DNA of 41,012 nucleotides from the NCBI GenBank assembly GCA_022361255.1, contig JAKSBG010000451.1, positions 1 to 41,012 on the forward strand, read 5' to 3'. A program made the position numbers and the translations under genes. Shown here one piece after another: positions 25,134 through 33,456 of the stretch (position 1 is the first letter of the stretch; the number at the start of each line of letters is the position of its first letter). Origin of the DNA: Verrucomicrobiales bacterium (GTDB lineage: Bacteria > Verrucomicrobiota > Verrucomicrobiia > Verrucomicrobiales > DEV007). A model generated the notes under the pieces. That model was not told where the DNA came from, did not search any database, and was given only the letters and a program-made list of their open reading frames with translations.

Positions 25134-25184
25134 TTTTTGCGAAGCAAAAGAAGAGGAGGGGCGAGTGGGTTCGAACCAGCGAAG
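25126..25184 (+). repeat. 59-bp direct repeat, copy 1 (tRNA-Pro 3' end and flank)
   Basis: These 59 bases are identical to 25300-25358. The copy begins inside the tRNA-Pro acceptor strand (CCCGACCA) and continues through TTTTTGCGAAGCAAAAG, which is a small hairpin (TTTTGC GAA GCAAAA), and on to GGGTTCGAACC, a T-loop-like palindrome. Confidence 0.95.
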
Positions 25185-25299
25185 CGGTTCGCGTGCCCCG
25201 TCCCGACAGGGATCGCAAAATTCAGCCGCAACGCGGCTGCGTAAAGCACGACCGGCGTTCGAAGAATGCCGATCAATCCAGTCGTCCGGGGGCGCCTCG

Positions 25300-25358
25300 C
25301 CCGACCATTTTTGCGAAGCAAAAGAAGAGGAGGGGCGAGTGGGTTCGAACCAGCGAAG
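25300..25358 (+). repeat. 59-bp direct repeat, copy 2
   Basis: It is a perfect match to copy 1, with 174 bases between start points. Just upstream, AATCCAGTCGTCC (25275-25288) also repeats tRNA-Pro sequence but is separated from this copy by 11-12 extra bases (GGGGGCGCCTCG). A partial tRNA duplication is the simplest reading. It ends 13 bases before the SDR stop codon. Confidence 0.93.
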
Positions 25359-25371
25359 GTCCCCTCGATTC

Positions 25372-26019
25372 CTAGGCCCGCGAATCCAACTGAAAGACCT
25401 GGCCGGAAATGTGCTCAGATCGGGCGAGGAAAACGATGAAACCTGCTGCGGCTTCTACGGTATTGAACCGGCCGAGCGCATGCCGTGTGAGGGCAGCCTC
25501 TCTGGTCGCTTCCGAAACGCCGGCAGTCATCTTCGTTTCCAGGAAACCGGGGAGAATGCAATTGCACCGAATGTTTCTTTTCCCGAGCTCCTTTGCATAG
25601 CTCTTTGTCAGGCCAATGAGTCCGGCTTTGGACGCGGCATAGGCAGTCTGGCCAACCGGTGGGTGCAGGGCCGAGTAAGAGCCGATATTCAAGATGTGTC
25701 CGTCGCGCTGCCGCATCATGGCGACCGCTGCGTGCTGAGAGCAGAGCTGAGTACCCTTCAGATTTGTGTCGATCACGTCTGCCCAGTCATCCGGACTCTG
25801 GCGGGCAAGAAGGCCGTCACCGGTGATCCCGGCATTGTTGATGAGAAGATCAATTCTTTCGCAACACGAAAACCAGTTCTCCACGGTCTCCGCATCGCGG
25901 ACATCGAGCTCGTCACGCCCCGGCGTTTCCACAATATATCCGTCGGCGCGGAGAAGTTCCGCTACTGCTGTAGCCAGATCTCCCCGTCCTCCGGTAATGA
26001 CTGCGACTGGACCGCTCAA
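25372..26019 (-). CDS. SDR-family oxidoreductase (FabG-like)
   Basis: Cytoplasmic short-chain dehydrogenase/reductase of 215 residues, shorter than FabG (about 245). The nucleotide motif TGGRGDLA (9-16) is a variant of TGxxxGIG in which Asp-Leu replaces Gly-Ile. NNAG is at 61-64. The catalytic residues are Ser114, Tyr127 and Lys131 (QTAYAASKAG). The segment between the first strand and the NNAG motif is short, which accounts for the reduced size. The substrate is unknown. The C-terminus QVFQLDSRA ends close to the 59-bp repeat. Confidence 0.85.
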   Translation of the reverse strand: MSGPVAVITGGRGDLATAVAELLRADGYIVETPGRDELDVRDAETVENWFSCCERIDLLINNAGITGDGLLARQSPDDWADVIDTNLKGTQLCSQHAAVAMMRQRDGHILNIGSYSALHPPVGQTAYAASKAGLIGLTKSYAKELGKRNIRCNCILPGFLETKMTAGVSEATREAALTRHALGRFNTVEAAAGFIVFLARSEHISGQVFQLDSRA

Positions 26020-26070
26020 CGAAAGTTGTTCCGGGAGGAAGGGAAAGGTTCGGGCAAAGGGAGGTCTTCC

Positions 26071-26724
26071 TTACTCGAAGGGGTTGGTGCTTTTTGGCTT
26101 CTCCTGCTGCAGAAACGGGTTTTTACGCCCCGCCTGCTCCTGGGCTTTCTTCAGAAGAAGCTCTTCATTCGAAATCGTGGTTGAAGCAGATCCGTTTGGA
26201 TCGATCACGACAGCGTGCTCTTCGTAGCGAAGGCGGGACCGGCTCAGTTGGCTCACGTATTTGACGACTTCTGTCATCGGAACGGAGCGAAGGCTCAGGG
26301 AAATCGTAGTGCTTTCCCGCTGCTCCGGTGTTCCGCGATAGATGAAATTCGTGACAAGCTTGCCGCCGGTCAGTTCCTCTGTTTTGTCAGCGAGGAAATC
26401 GAGAACGTCTCCGATGGGGGCATCCTTCAGTTCAATTTGCGGGACGATTACCTTGGAGAGCTGTCCTTCGAGGTCATTTTTCTTTCCGATACCGGCAGCG
26501 AGAGCGGTTTTGCATTTGGCGGCGTAGCTGCGGGCATAAACATGGGAGGCTTTGACCTGCAGAATTCGTTCGAAATTTCGGAGGGCTTCTTCGTATTTCT
26601 GCTGGTTGTAAAGACGGACTCCGTCGTTAAACACCGCCTGAACAGATTGCTGGGAGTGAGCCAGCTGAAAGCCGAGGCTGCAGACAATGGCGAGGAGGGA
26701 ACAGAGAATGGGTCGGGTATTCAT
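26071..26724 (-). CDS. secreted TPR plus STN-like (secretin short N-domain) protein
   Basis: Exported protein of 217 residues with signal peptide MNTRPILCSLLAIVCSLGFQ. Residues 30-80 contain a TPR-like pair of helices (NDGVRLYNQQKYEEALRNFE). Residues of about 90-180 resemble the STN/secretin N-domain: IELKDAPIGDVLDFLADKTE, with TISLSLRSVPMTEVVKYVSQ. The tail is Lys/Pro-rich (NPFLQQEKPKSTNPFE). This is the layout of periplasmic parts of secretins but no pore domain is present. A role in a pilus or secretion assembly is possible; the prepilin-like genes further along are consistent with that but not adjacent. Confidence 0.72.
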   Translation of the reverse strand: MNTRPILCSLLAIVCSLGFQLAHSQQSVQAVFNDGVRLYNQQKYEEALRNFERILQVKASHVYARSYAAKCKTALAAGIGKKNDLEGQLSKVIVPQIELKDAPIGDVLDFLADKTEELTGGKLVTNFIYRGTPEQRESTTISLSLRSVPMTEVVKYVSQLSRSRLRYEEHAVVIDPNGSASTTISNEELLLKKAQEQAGRKNPFLQQEKPKSTNPFE

Positions 26725-27049
26725 TTTCGAGGCTTCAGGGTTGGGTTTTCTATCGTGCCCGGGCGATTCCCCGGGGGAGGCGAGCGGAGCAGCCGTTTGC
26801 GCCTGAATTTCCGGAAATCCGGCGGTAAGACGCTACTCCTTTCTGTCTTTCCCCGAGAATATCAAATTCTCTAATTTGTGTAAACGCAAATGCGTTAGAG
26901 ATACAGATGAAGTCTCGAGCAGGGCTTCGGAGACCGCCGATTGTGTATTTCCATAAAATTCATAATCATTAATCAAAAATTTATTCTCTTGATGGACGAA
27001 ACCCTTTGCTGGGGTTAAAATTCAAAAAAGATTTTCAACTTCGATAATC
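26725..27049. other. divergent intergenic region
   Basis: This region separates divergent secreted-protein genes and should hold both promoters. The half nearest the plus-strand gene is AT-rich. A perfect small palindrome AACGCA-AA-TGCGTT lies at about 26883-26896 and could be an operator. GTCTC and GAGAC (about 26912-26935) form a short stem. No coding frame or RNA gene is evident. Confidence 0.45.
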
Positions 27050-28705
27050 ATGACTGACAAAGTCCGCAGGATTAACCCGGCCATTTTCGGGAATCTATCT
27101 TTCCCATCCATCACCGTACATCTATTGCCCCTTGTCTCTGTCCTGCTTCTGGCAGAACGGGCAGCTGCGCAGGCTCCAGCGGCCGCCGCCTATCCCGCAA
27201 ATGCTGCGGCATCCGCCGGCATGTCGACGAGCTCGACAAATGCGACGACGGCCCGCCAGTTCCAGATGATGGAAATCCGCTCAAGTGCGCAGGCAGCGCA
27301 GGGAGAAGCCGTGGCGGCTTCGATGGCGCGAACTGCTGATCGCACGATCGATGAACAGAATCAGGATCGAGTCCTGCAGCAGGCGCGGGAGGAAAAGGCC
27401 ATCAAACGGCAGATGGCGGAACGAATGAAGTGGGAAAGGACTTCCGCGCAGGTTCGAAAAGTTTCCGCCAACGACATGTCGAGCTGGAGTCAGAACGGCG
27501 GTGTCCGGGTCGAAAGAAATGTGCCGGATCCGTTTATCACGTCGCTTATCGAAGAGGAACGTCAGTTGGCTGCACAGGAACAGGCGGTGAAGGAACCCGG
27601 CTTTGGCCCCTTTGGAAAAGTGAAATTGAATCCCTTTAAGAAAGAAAAATTCGAGACACACGTTCCCGGACTGATGGAAGCAATGATGGATGCGGAACCC
27701 CAGCCCTCGCAGCAGGCTTCGGCGCCGGGCTATGTGGATCCCAATATGGCTGTTGCCTCGGAACCGGGCAGCAGTGGTGGAGGAGGCTTTTTCAGCAAGC
27801 TGCGCCCGCCGAAGATTGGAAGAAGCCGTCCGGAGGAGCCGATCGATGCGTCGTCAGCGGAACCCCAGTTTGCGCAGGGAAATTCGTCTGCGCCCGCTCC
27901 CGCTGCGCAGACTTCGCAGGCGAAACCCGGGGTGATTCCGCGGATTTCAGGAGCGGCGCTGGTTGACGGGAACTCGCCCGTAAATTCCGGAGCACAGGCA
28001 GCTGCGCCCTCGTCTCCTCCGCCGGCAAACACTTCACAGGTGCAGCAGGTTTCGTTTTCCGATAACCTTCCCGATACCAACAATCAGAATTCCGGAGGCG
28101 GATTTTTCTCGAAGTTGAAATCGAGTGGCAGCCGGGCTTCAGGAAGTGCCGGAGGTTCGGGGGGAGGACTTTTCAGCTTCGGAAAGAAAAAAGAAGCAGC
28201 GCCAGCCCCCGGTATCGATGCGAGCCTTTTTCCTGCCGGCTCGACTTCACAGACACCTACCGGAGGAAGCTTGAGTGGCTCCTATACCGCAGCTGATGTG
28301 GCGAGCGATTCTCAGATGACCCCGTCTTCGACCGGTTCGGTTCAGCTTCCGGGAATGGAAGCGGAGAAACCTTCCCGCGGTTTCTCTTTCCCGCGTCCTG
28401 CTGCGAGATCACGGGACAAGGGAAGCGGCGGCGGGGTTTCCGTTCCTGCGACGACAACAGTCAACAGTTCCGGGAACAGTTATTACGTCACCACCGGCAC
28501 CGCTCAAATGATGGTATACGGGGAAAACCAGATGCAGTCCGAGATTCGGGCGATCCCGGCGGGAATGGTGGTCCAGATGACCAAACCCGGTGAAAACTGG
28601 GTCGGCGTTCGTCTCTCCAACGGAACCGAGGGAATTGTTCAGAAAAAGTTTCTTCGTGCCGCTTCCGCTTCCGAGGCCGGCGGGCAGTTTGCGCCGTCGA
28701 ACTGA
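27050..28705 (+). CDS. secreted low-complexity protein with C-terminal SH3-like domain
   Basis: A 551-residue protein with a hydrophobic N-terminal segment (ITVHLLPLVSVLLLAERAAA) that is a probable signal peptide. The next part is Ala/Gln/Arg-rich and possibly coiled-coil (DRVLQQAREEKAIKRQMAER). A long Ser/Gly/Pro/Ala-rich linker holds a repeated motif: GGGGFFSKLRPPK, GGGFFSKLKSSG and GGGLFSFGKKK, with a related FGPFGKVKLNPFKKEK earlier. The last ~70 residues (TGTAQMMVYGENQMQSEIRA...VQMTKPGENWVGVRLSNGTEG) resemble a bacterial SH3 domain. It is probably an envelope-associated protein. It is 17 bases upstream of the SHD1-like gene and probably co-transcribed with it. Confidence 0.75.
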   Translation: MTDKVRRINPAIFGNLSFPSITVHLLPLVSVLLLAERAAAQAPAAAAYPANAAASAGMSTSSTNATTARQFQMMEIRSSAQAAQGEAVAASMARTADRTIDEQNQDRVLQQAREEKAIKRQMAERMKWERTSAQVRKVSANDMSSWSQNGGVRVERNVPDPFITSLIEEERQLAAQEQAVKEPGFGPFGKVKLNPFKKEKFETHVPGLMEAMMDAEPQPSQQASAPGYVDPNMAVASEPGSSGGGGFFSKLRPPKIGRSRPEEPIDASSAEPQFAQGNSSAPAPAAQTSQAKPGVIPRISGAALVDGNSPVNSGAQAAAPSSPPPANTSQVQQVSFSDNLPDTNNQNSGGGFFSKLKSSGSRASGSAGGSGGGLFSFGKKKEAAPAPGIDASLFPAGSTSQTPTGGSLSGSYTAADVASDSQMTPSSTGSVQLPGMEAEKPSRGFSFPRPAARSRDKGSGGGVSVPATTTVNSSGNSYYVTTGTAQMMVYGENQMQSEIRAIPAGMVVQMTKPGENWVGVRLSNGTEGIVQKKFLRAASASEAGGQFAPSN

Positions 28706-28722
28706 TTTCCTTTTCTTCCGAT

Positions 28723-29454
28723 ATGATTTTCCTTCGGTGGAGTTTCTGCGCCGGCATTTTTCTGGCCCTCAGTTCTACCGGTCCGTTCGCACACGCGGGG
28801 GAGACCATTACCGTCGCCGGGAAAACCTACGTGAACGCAGAGATGGTGGATGCTGCGCCCGGGGGAGCAGCTTTCAAGACGGAGGAAGGGGAGATTGTCA
28901 TTCTACCCTGGGCTGAGTTAAGTGCCGGACAGCTTTCCGCGATCAAAGCGAAGTTCCCGCTCGCGATTCAGAATGCCAAATACGAAGCCTATCTGGTAAA
29001 GGGATCGATCTTCCACGTCGTGGAGGAGGGTGGGCACATCGTGCAGATCAGCCTCGGCGATGAAGAGATCCCCTATGAATTCAAAGAGGGCGCCGTCGTT
29101 CCGAAATCCGGACTCGTTTTCATCCGCGACATTCCCACTTCGGTTCCGCAGGCTGTCGGTGCGGAAATCGAAATCGTCGCGCATCGACGTCAGACTTACA
29201 CCTTCAATATGGGGATCGCGGTAAAAGAGATCCCTTATCTCACCGTCGCAAAGCCACTCTGGGGAATGGAGCAGGAGTGGATCAATGCCGACGGGAAAAA
29301 GATGTATGCCCGCCTCGTTGCGGTGAAAGACGGCAAAGGTCTCTTTGAAAAGGGCGGAAAGACTTTCGTGTATCCGCTCACGGACCTCGATGAAGAGGGC
29401 CAAAAGCGTGCCGGGGAAATTGCCGAAAAGCTGGCAAAGTTTCCGATGGAGTAG
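28723..29454 (+). CDS. secreted protein with SHD1-like C-terminus
   Basis: Exported protein of 243 residues; the signal peptide is MIFLRWSFCAGIFLALSS... with likely cleavage after FAHA. Residues 26-70 contain ITVAGKTYVNAEMVDAAPGG, a pattern seen in small verrucomicrobial secreted domains. The C-terminal part (about 185-235, WINADGKKMYARLVAVKDGK) resembles an SHD1 (SLA1 homology) domain, which in PVC bacteria marks secreted proteins of unknown function. It follows the SH3-like gene by 17 bases, so the two may act together in the envelope. The enzyme or ligand function is unknown. Confidence 0.72.
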   Translation: MIFLRWSFCAGIFLALSSTGPFAHAGETITVAGKTYVNAEMVDAAPGGAAFKTEEGEIVILPWAELSAGQLSAIKAKFPLAIQNAKYEAYLVKGSIFHVVEEGGHIVQISLGDEEIPYEFKEGAVVPKSGLVFIRDIPTSVPQAVGAEIEIVAHRRQTYTFNMGIAVKEIPYLTVAKPLWGMEQEWINADGKKMYARLVAVKDGKGLFEKGGKTFVYPLTDLDEEGQKRAGEIAEKLAKFPME

Positions 29455-29502
29455 GGTAGGCGCGGAAAGCGGACTGAACCCTGTTGCCTCGCAGACCTGA
29501 CC

Positions 29503-29525
29503 CTGTTGGATCCGACACCCAACAG
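29503..29525. terminator. hairpin between convergent genes
   Basis: CTGTTGG (29503-29509) and CCAACAG (29519-29525) form a perfect 7-bp stem with a 9-base loop, between the SHD1-like gene and ridA, which converge. A short AGTTTG tail follows. It overlaps a copy of the CCCTGTT motif also found near 13264. Confidence 0.5.
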
Positions 29526-29541
29526 AGTTTGATTGCTTCTA

Positions 29542-30003
29542 TCACGATTCCACTTCGACGATCACTTCGATTTCGACGGGGATATTGCCGGGGAGAACGT
29601 TTGTTCCCAGCGCGCTGCGGGCCCCGATTCCGGCGTCTCCGAAAACTTCGGCGAACAGTTCGCTGTATCCGTTGATGGTTTGTGGTTGCTCCGCAAAGTC
29701 ATCCGTGCTGTTTACGAGCGCGAGAGTCTTGATCACCCGCTTGACCCGGTCGAGTGATCCAAGCTCGGCTTTCATCGTCGCGAGAAGAGCCAGTCCGGTC
29801 TGCCGGGCGGCAGCCTGCCCCTGCTCGAGGGTGAGGTCTTCGCCGAGCCGACCTGTCAGGTAGGTTCCGTTGCTCTGGTAGGGGCCGTGTCCCGAGAGAT
29901 AGGCGAGATTGTTCACGATAACGACTGGTTTGTAGACACCACCTTTTGGTGGTGCCGGTGGTAGTTCGAGACCGAGTTCTGTGATTTTTGCTTCTGCACT
30001 CAT
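29542..30003 (-). CDS. ridA: RidA-family (YjgF) enamine/imine deaminase-like protein
   Basis: Cytoplasmic trimeric-type protein of 153 residues. Family signatures are LAYLSGHGPYQSNGTYLTGR, the helix QAAARQTGLALLATMKAELG, and the C-terminal GARSALGTNVLPGNIPVEIE with the arginine that contacts the substrate carboxylate (GARSALG). RidA proteins hydrolyse reactive 2-aminoacrylate/imine intermediates. The length of 153 is longer than the ~128 of RidA proper and closer to the YjgF-like subfamilies that keep the Arg but may have other substrates. ATG 30003 is the likely start, since the upstream extension is not family-like. Convergent with the SHD1-like gene. Confidence 0.88.
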   Translation of the reverse strand: MSAEAKITELGLELPPAPPKGGVYKPVVIVNNLAYLSGHGPYQSNGTYLTGRLGEDLTLEQGQAAARQTGLALLATMKAELGSLDRVKRVIKTLALVNSTDDFAEQPQTINGYSELFAEVFGDAGIGARSALGTNVLPGNIPVEIEVIVEVES

Positions 30004-30134
30004 GTTGCGGGTTTGATAGCACGGTTGGGCGGAATTCGAAACGGAAAAGCCATTGCGAAGATGCGTAGTGGTTCCCCGATTCCGTGATCCGGTTTTCATT
30101 GATAGATATTGCCTGACCGATTTTACTCTGAGTC

Positions 30135-31409
30135 ATGAAGCAACTGTTCCTGTCCTTCGTCCTGGTTTTCGCCATCTGCATCAGTGCATCAGCCAATTCC
30201 TGGCCTGCGTGGAGGGGGGACGTTCTCGGTTCCGGAAAGTCGGATGCAAGTGGGTTGCCGACGGAATGGGACAAGGAGAAAAACGTGGTCTGGCGTGCCG
30301 AACTTCCCGAGCCGGGAAACTCGACACCGGTTGTCTTCGGGGACCGGATTTTTGTCACTCAGCCTGACAGCTCTACCAAAAGCAGAAATCTGTTCTGCTT
30401 CGACCGGAAGTCCGGAGACCTGATCTGGGAGAAGGGGCTTGTTTATGAAAAAGAGGAGCGCTCGCACCGGACCAATCACTTCTGTTCTGCTTCTCCGGCA
30501 GTCGAAGAGGGGAGGGTTGTTGTCTCTTTCGGCTCCGCCGGTTTGGTCTGCTATGACCATGATGGAAACGAGCTATGGAAGCGTGACCTGGGAGCGATAG
30601 ATCACACCTGGGGAAATTCGAGCTCACCGGTATTGATTGATGATCTGGTGATTCACTACCACGGACCGTCGAAAAATGCGGTCCTCTACGGGATCGATAA
30701 AGCTACCGGTGAAACCGTTTGGAAATGGGATGAGCCGGTCTGGAAACCTGCGGAGAGGACCGACGGCTTTCGAGAACGCCCCGCGGAGGGTGTCATCGGG
30801 ACGTTCAGCACGCCAATCCTGGTTGATACCGGAGAACGCCGCGAGCTGATCATGAGTTTTCCGCTGGAGATGAAAGCCTTTGATCCGGCGACAGGCGAAG
30901 TGCTTTGGACGGCGGGCGGGCTCAATCCTCTCGTTTACACCTCACCTGTCTACGATGACGGCGTCGTCGTCGCGATGGGGGGCTACTACGGGAACTCCAT
31001 CGGGGTGAAGGTCGGAGGCAACGGAGATGTTACGGAAACGCACCGGCTCTGGCAGGAGGTCCGTCACAACGGGGGCATCGGAAGTGGAGTGGCGAAGGAT
31101 GGAAAGCTCTACTACCAGAACTCGGGCGGCGTGGTTTACTGCGACGACATGAAAACGGGAAAAACAATCTGGAAAGACCGGCTTCCCGGAGCGGGAAAAT
31201 CGTGGGGATCATTCATCCTTGTAGGAGATCTGATTTATTCTTTGAGCCAGGCCGGTGATACGGTGATTTTTAAAGCAAACCCGGAAAAGTTCGAGGTTGT
31301 CGGGCAGGCTGACCTCCGGGAAGAAACGAATTCTTCTATCGCCGTCGCAGGCAGAGATCTCTATATTCGGACTCATGAAGCTCTCTGGTGCATCCGCAAA
31401 CAGGACTGA
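30135..31409 (+). CDS. secreted PQQ-like beta-propeller protein
   Basis: Exported protein of 424 residues. The signal peptide is MKQLFLSFVLVFAICISASA. The body is a PQQ-type beta-propeller: WPAWRGDVLGSGKSDASGLP is the usual N-terminal entry of verrucomicrobial/planctomycete PQQ-like proteins, and blades carry A-x-x-G-x-x-x-W patterns such as DKATGETVWKWD and DPATGEVLWTAGG. There is no obvious cytochrome domain or PQQ-dehydrogenase active-site signature, so it is likely a binding or scaffold protein. It overlaps the start of the pectate-lyase-like gene and probably shares its transcript. Confidence 0.85.
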   Translation: MKQLFLSFVLVFAICISASANSWPAWRGDVLGSGKSDASGLPTEWDKEKNVVWRAELPEPGNSTPVVFGDRIFVTQPDSSTKSRNLFCFDRKSGDLIWEKGLVYEKEERSHRTNHFCSASPAVEEGRVVVSFGSAGLVCYDHDGNELWKRDLGAIDHTWGNSSSPVLIDDLVIHYHGPSKNAVLYGIDKATGETVWKWDEPVWKPAERTDGFRERPAEGVIGTFSTPILVDTGERRELIMSFPLEMKAFDPATGEVLWTAGGLNPLVYTSPVYDDGVVVAMGGYYGNSIGVKVGGNGDVTETHRLWQEVRHNGGIGSGVAKDGKLYYQNSGGVVYCDDMKTGKTIWKDRLPGAGKSWGSFILVGDLIYSLSQAGDTVIFKANPEKFEVVGQADLREETNSSIAVAGRDLYIRTHEALWCIRKQD

Positions 31410-32838
31410 ATTGACTTTAAACCGGGGCAGAGATCTGGCGTTTGCTGCCGCGGGTGTGTTGCTTTTCTCCGATATTGCATTTTCGGCTCCGACGAAAACG
31501 GAAGTGGAGTCGGCCTTGCAAAAGGCGGTGACGTTTTTCTCTCAGACCGTCGCCCGGCACGGAGGATACGTGTATTTTTATTCTCCGGACCTCGCGCGTC
31601 GACTTGGTGAGGGGGAGGCCCGTGCCACGGAAATTTGGGTGCAGCCTCCCGGGACGCCCACGGTGGGGCTGGCCTTTCTGGAGGCGTGGCGGACGACGGG
31701 GGATCAGTTGCATCTCGATGCGGCTGTTGCAGCAGGAGAGGCGCTTGCATATGGCCAACTCGAATCGGGAGGGTGGAGAAATCAGATCGAATTTGATCCC
31801 GCGGGCCCCCGGGTTGATCAATATCGAAACGGGAAAGGGCGGGGAAAAAATCAATCGACTCTCGACGATCAGATTTCGCAGGATGCGTTGCGTTTTCTGA
31901 TCCGGCTCGATGAGGCGCTTCAGCAAAAAAACGCGGCGATACACGATGCCGTCGAGCATGGTCTGGCCGGCATTCTGGATGCGCAGTTTTCCAACGGGGC
32001 CTTCCCCCAGATCTGGACTGGAAAGGTTCCGCCGGTTCAGGCGAAAAAGGCAGCCTTCCCTGACTACGATTGGAGAACGGAGGGTAGGATCAAGGAATAC
32101 TGGGATCAGTTTACGCTGAATGACGGCGTCGCCGGATCAGTGACAGAGTTGCTCATCACGGCGCACGAAGTTTATGGCGATGACAGATATAAAGAAGCGC
32201 TCAAAAAGCTCGGTGGTTTTCTCATGCTCGCTCAGTTGCCCGAACCGCAGCCGGCGTGGGCGCAGCAATATGGCCCTGACATGTATCCCATCTGGGCACG
32301 GAAATTCGAGCCTCCGGCGATCAGTGGACGGGAGTCGGAGGACGTCATGCTGTCGCTTCTCCGCATTGCCGAATACACCGGTGATAAGAAGTTTCTCGAG
32401 CCGATTGTTCCCGCAGTGAAATACCTGGAGTCTTCTTTGTTGCCCGATGGCCGAATGGCACGCTACTACGAGCTGGAGAACAACAAACCTCTCTACATGG
32501 AGAGAAGGGGGGATGTCTATACGCTCACCAATGACGATTCGAATTTGCCAAAACACTACGGTTGGCAAAATGAGTCCCGCCTCGACTTGATTAAGAACGC
32601 CTACCGCGCCGTCGTGGCGGGGAAACCGCTCGAGCCACTTCTCGATCCGTTGGACCTGAGTGAAGCCAATGTGGAATCGATTCTGAAAGGTCTCGATGCA
32701 ACCGGACGTTGGGTTTCCGTTTATGACGGGGAGCTGCTGGTTGGTCAGGCAAAATTCCAGCCCGGGGACCAGTATCTCAGCAGCGAAGAGTTTTCGAAGA
32801 ATGTAACCGTATTGTCCCGGTGGCTCGGGGGGAGGTGA
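31375..32838 (+). CDS. PL10-like pectate lyase, secreted
   Basis: Exported polysaccharide lyase-like protein of 487 residues. The hydrophobic segment DLAFAAAGVLLFSDIAFSA is the signal peptide core. The all-helical body has PL10-type landmarks: PGTPTVGLAFLEAWRTTGD, GGWRNQIEFDP, STLDDQISQDALRFLIRLDE, QFSNGAFPQIW, and FTLNDGVAGSVTELL. PL10 enzymes cleave polygalacturonate by beta-elimination. The ATG at 31375 overlaps the preceding gene by 35 bases; a TTG at 31411, two bases past its stop, gives a shorter and more typical signal peptide and is a serious alternative. It is followed by a convergent lipoprotein gene. Confidence 0.82.
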   Translation: MKLSGASANRTELTLNRGRDLAFAAAGVLLFSDIAFSAPTKTEVESALQKAVTFFSQTVARHGGYVYFYSPDLARRLGEGEARATEIWVQPPGTPTVGLAFLEAWRTTGDQLHLDAAVAAGEALAYGQLESGGWRNQIEFDPAGPRVDQYRNGKGRGKNQSTLDDQISQDALRFLIRLDEALQQKNAAIHDAVEHGLAGILDAQFSNGAFPQIWTGKVPPVQAKKAAFPDYDWRTEGRIKEYWDQFTLNDGVAGSVTELLITAHEVYGDDRYKEALKKLGGFLMLAQLPEPQPAWAQQYGPDMYPIWARKFEPPAISGRESEDVMLSLLRIAEYTGDKKFLEPIVPAVKYLESSLLPDGRMARYYELENNKPLYMERRGDVYTLTNDDSNLPKHYGWQNESRLDLIKNAYRAVVAGKPLEPLLDPLDLSEANVESILKGLDATGRWVSVYDGELLVGQAKFQPGDQYLSSEEFSKNVTVLSRWLGGR

Positions 32839-32883
32839 GATGGCAGCGAGAGGATCGCCGCAAGCCGGAATTGATTCGACAAT

Positions 32884-33456
32884 TCACTCTGTTTCCCGAA
32901 CCGGCCTGGACCAGAAATACAGATTGGATCCGTTTTCGGCAGTGCCACGCAACTGTCGTCCGCCGCAATCGTCGAATGTGAGCACCGCAGTGCCGTCGCG
33001 ATCGAGCAGGTCATTGATGTGATAACCATCAACTTGTTCCAGTTCGGTTCCGGTCCCGGCGATTCCGGTGATGGTAAACTTCCTGCCGTCGTCTCCGACC
33101 GCTCCGCGGTAGACTTTCGGTTCCGAATCCACATCGGGAGAGGTCAGCTCGACAGAAATGGTTCGTTTGTCAGGCTCGACGGATGTCACCTTCATTTTGA
33201 TGCTGAAGTTTCTCCGGTCGTAGTTCCACATGCCCTGGTAACTTTCGCCCGGGTGGTAGTTGATTGCCGGTTTTGCAGGAGGTTCTTTCTTCAGCGCCAC
33301 TTCTTCATCAACGATGACGAGTTTTGGTTTCGCCCTTTTGGGCGGCGGAGGAGGTGGAGCCGGTTCCGGGACTTTCTCCTGCCTGGCACAGGACGCAAAA
33401 CAGGAGCCTGCAATGAAGAGACCTGTCACTGTTATTTTCGGAAATTTCCCCTTCAC
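32884..33456 (-). CDS. proline-rich lipoprotein
   Basis: Predicted lipoprotein of 190 residues. The signal peptide ends in the lipobox FASC (Cys23). A short Pro/Lys-rich linker (PEPAPPPPPPKRAKPK) leads to a beta-rich domain (about 65-190) with NYHPGESYQGMWNYDRRNFS and many charged strands (KMKVTSVEPDKRTISVEL). I do not recognise the domain. The linker suggests it reaches from a membrane into the periplasm or to the surface. Its start codon overlaps the stop of the FG-GAP gene by 4 bases (ATGA), so the two are translationally coupled. Confidence 0.75.
   Translation of the reverse strand: MKGKFPKITVTGLFIAGSCFASCARQEKVPEPAPPPPPPKRAKPKLVIVDEEVALKKEPPAKPAINYHPGESYQGMWNYDRRNFSIKMKVTSVEPDKRTISVELTSPDVDSEPKVYRGAVGDDGRKFTITGIAGTGTELEQVDGYHINDLLDRDGTAVLTFDDCGGRQLRGTAENGSNLYFWSRPVRETE

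Noticed and set aside
25063-26184. A long plus-strand open frame starting in tRNA-Pro
   Set aside because: It runs through the tRNA and the 59-bp repeats and is antisense to a well-formed SDR gene.
26990-27020. Sigma-54 promoter (TGGACG...TTTGCT)
   Set aside because: The GG and GC elements are 12 bases apart rather than 10.
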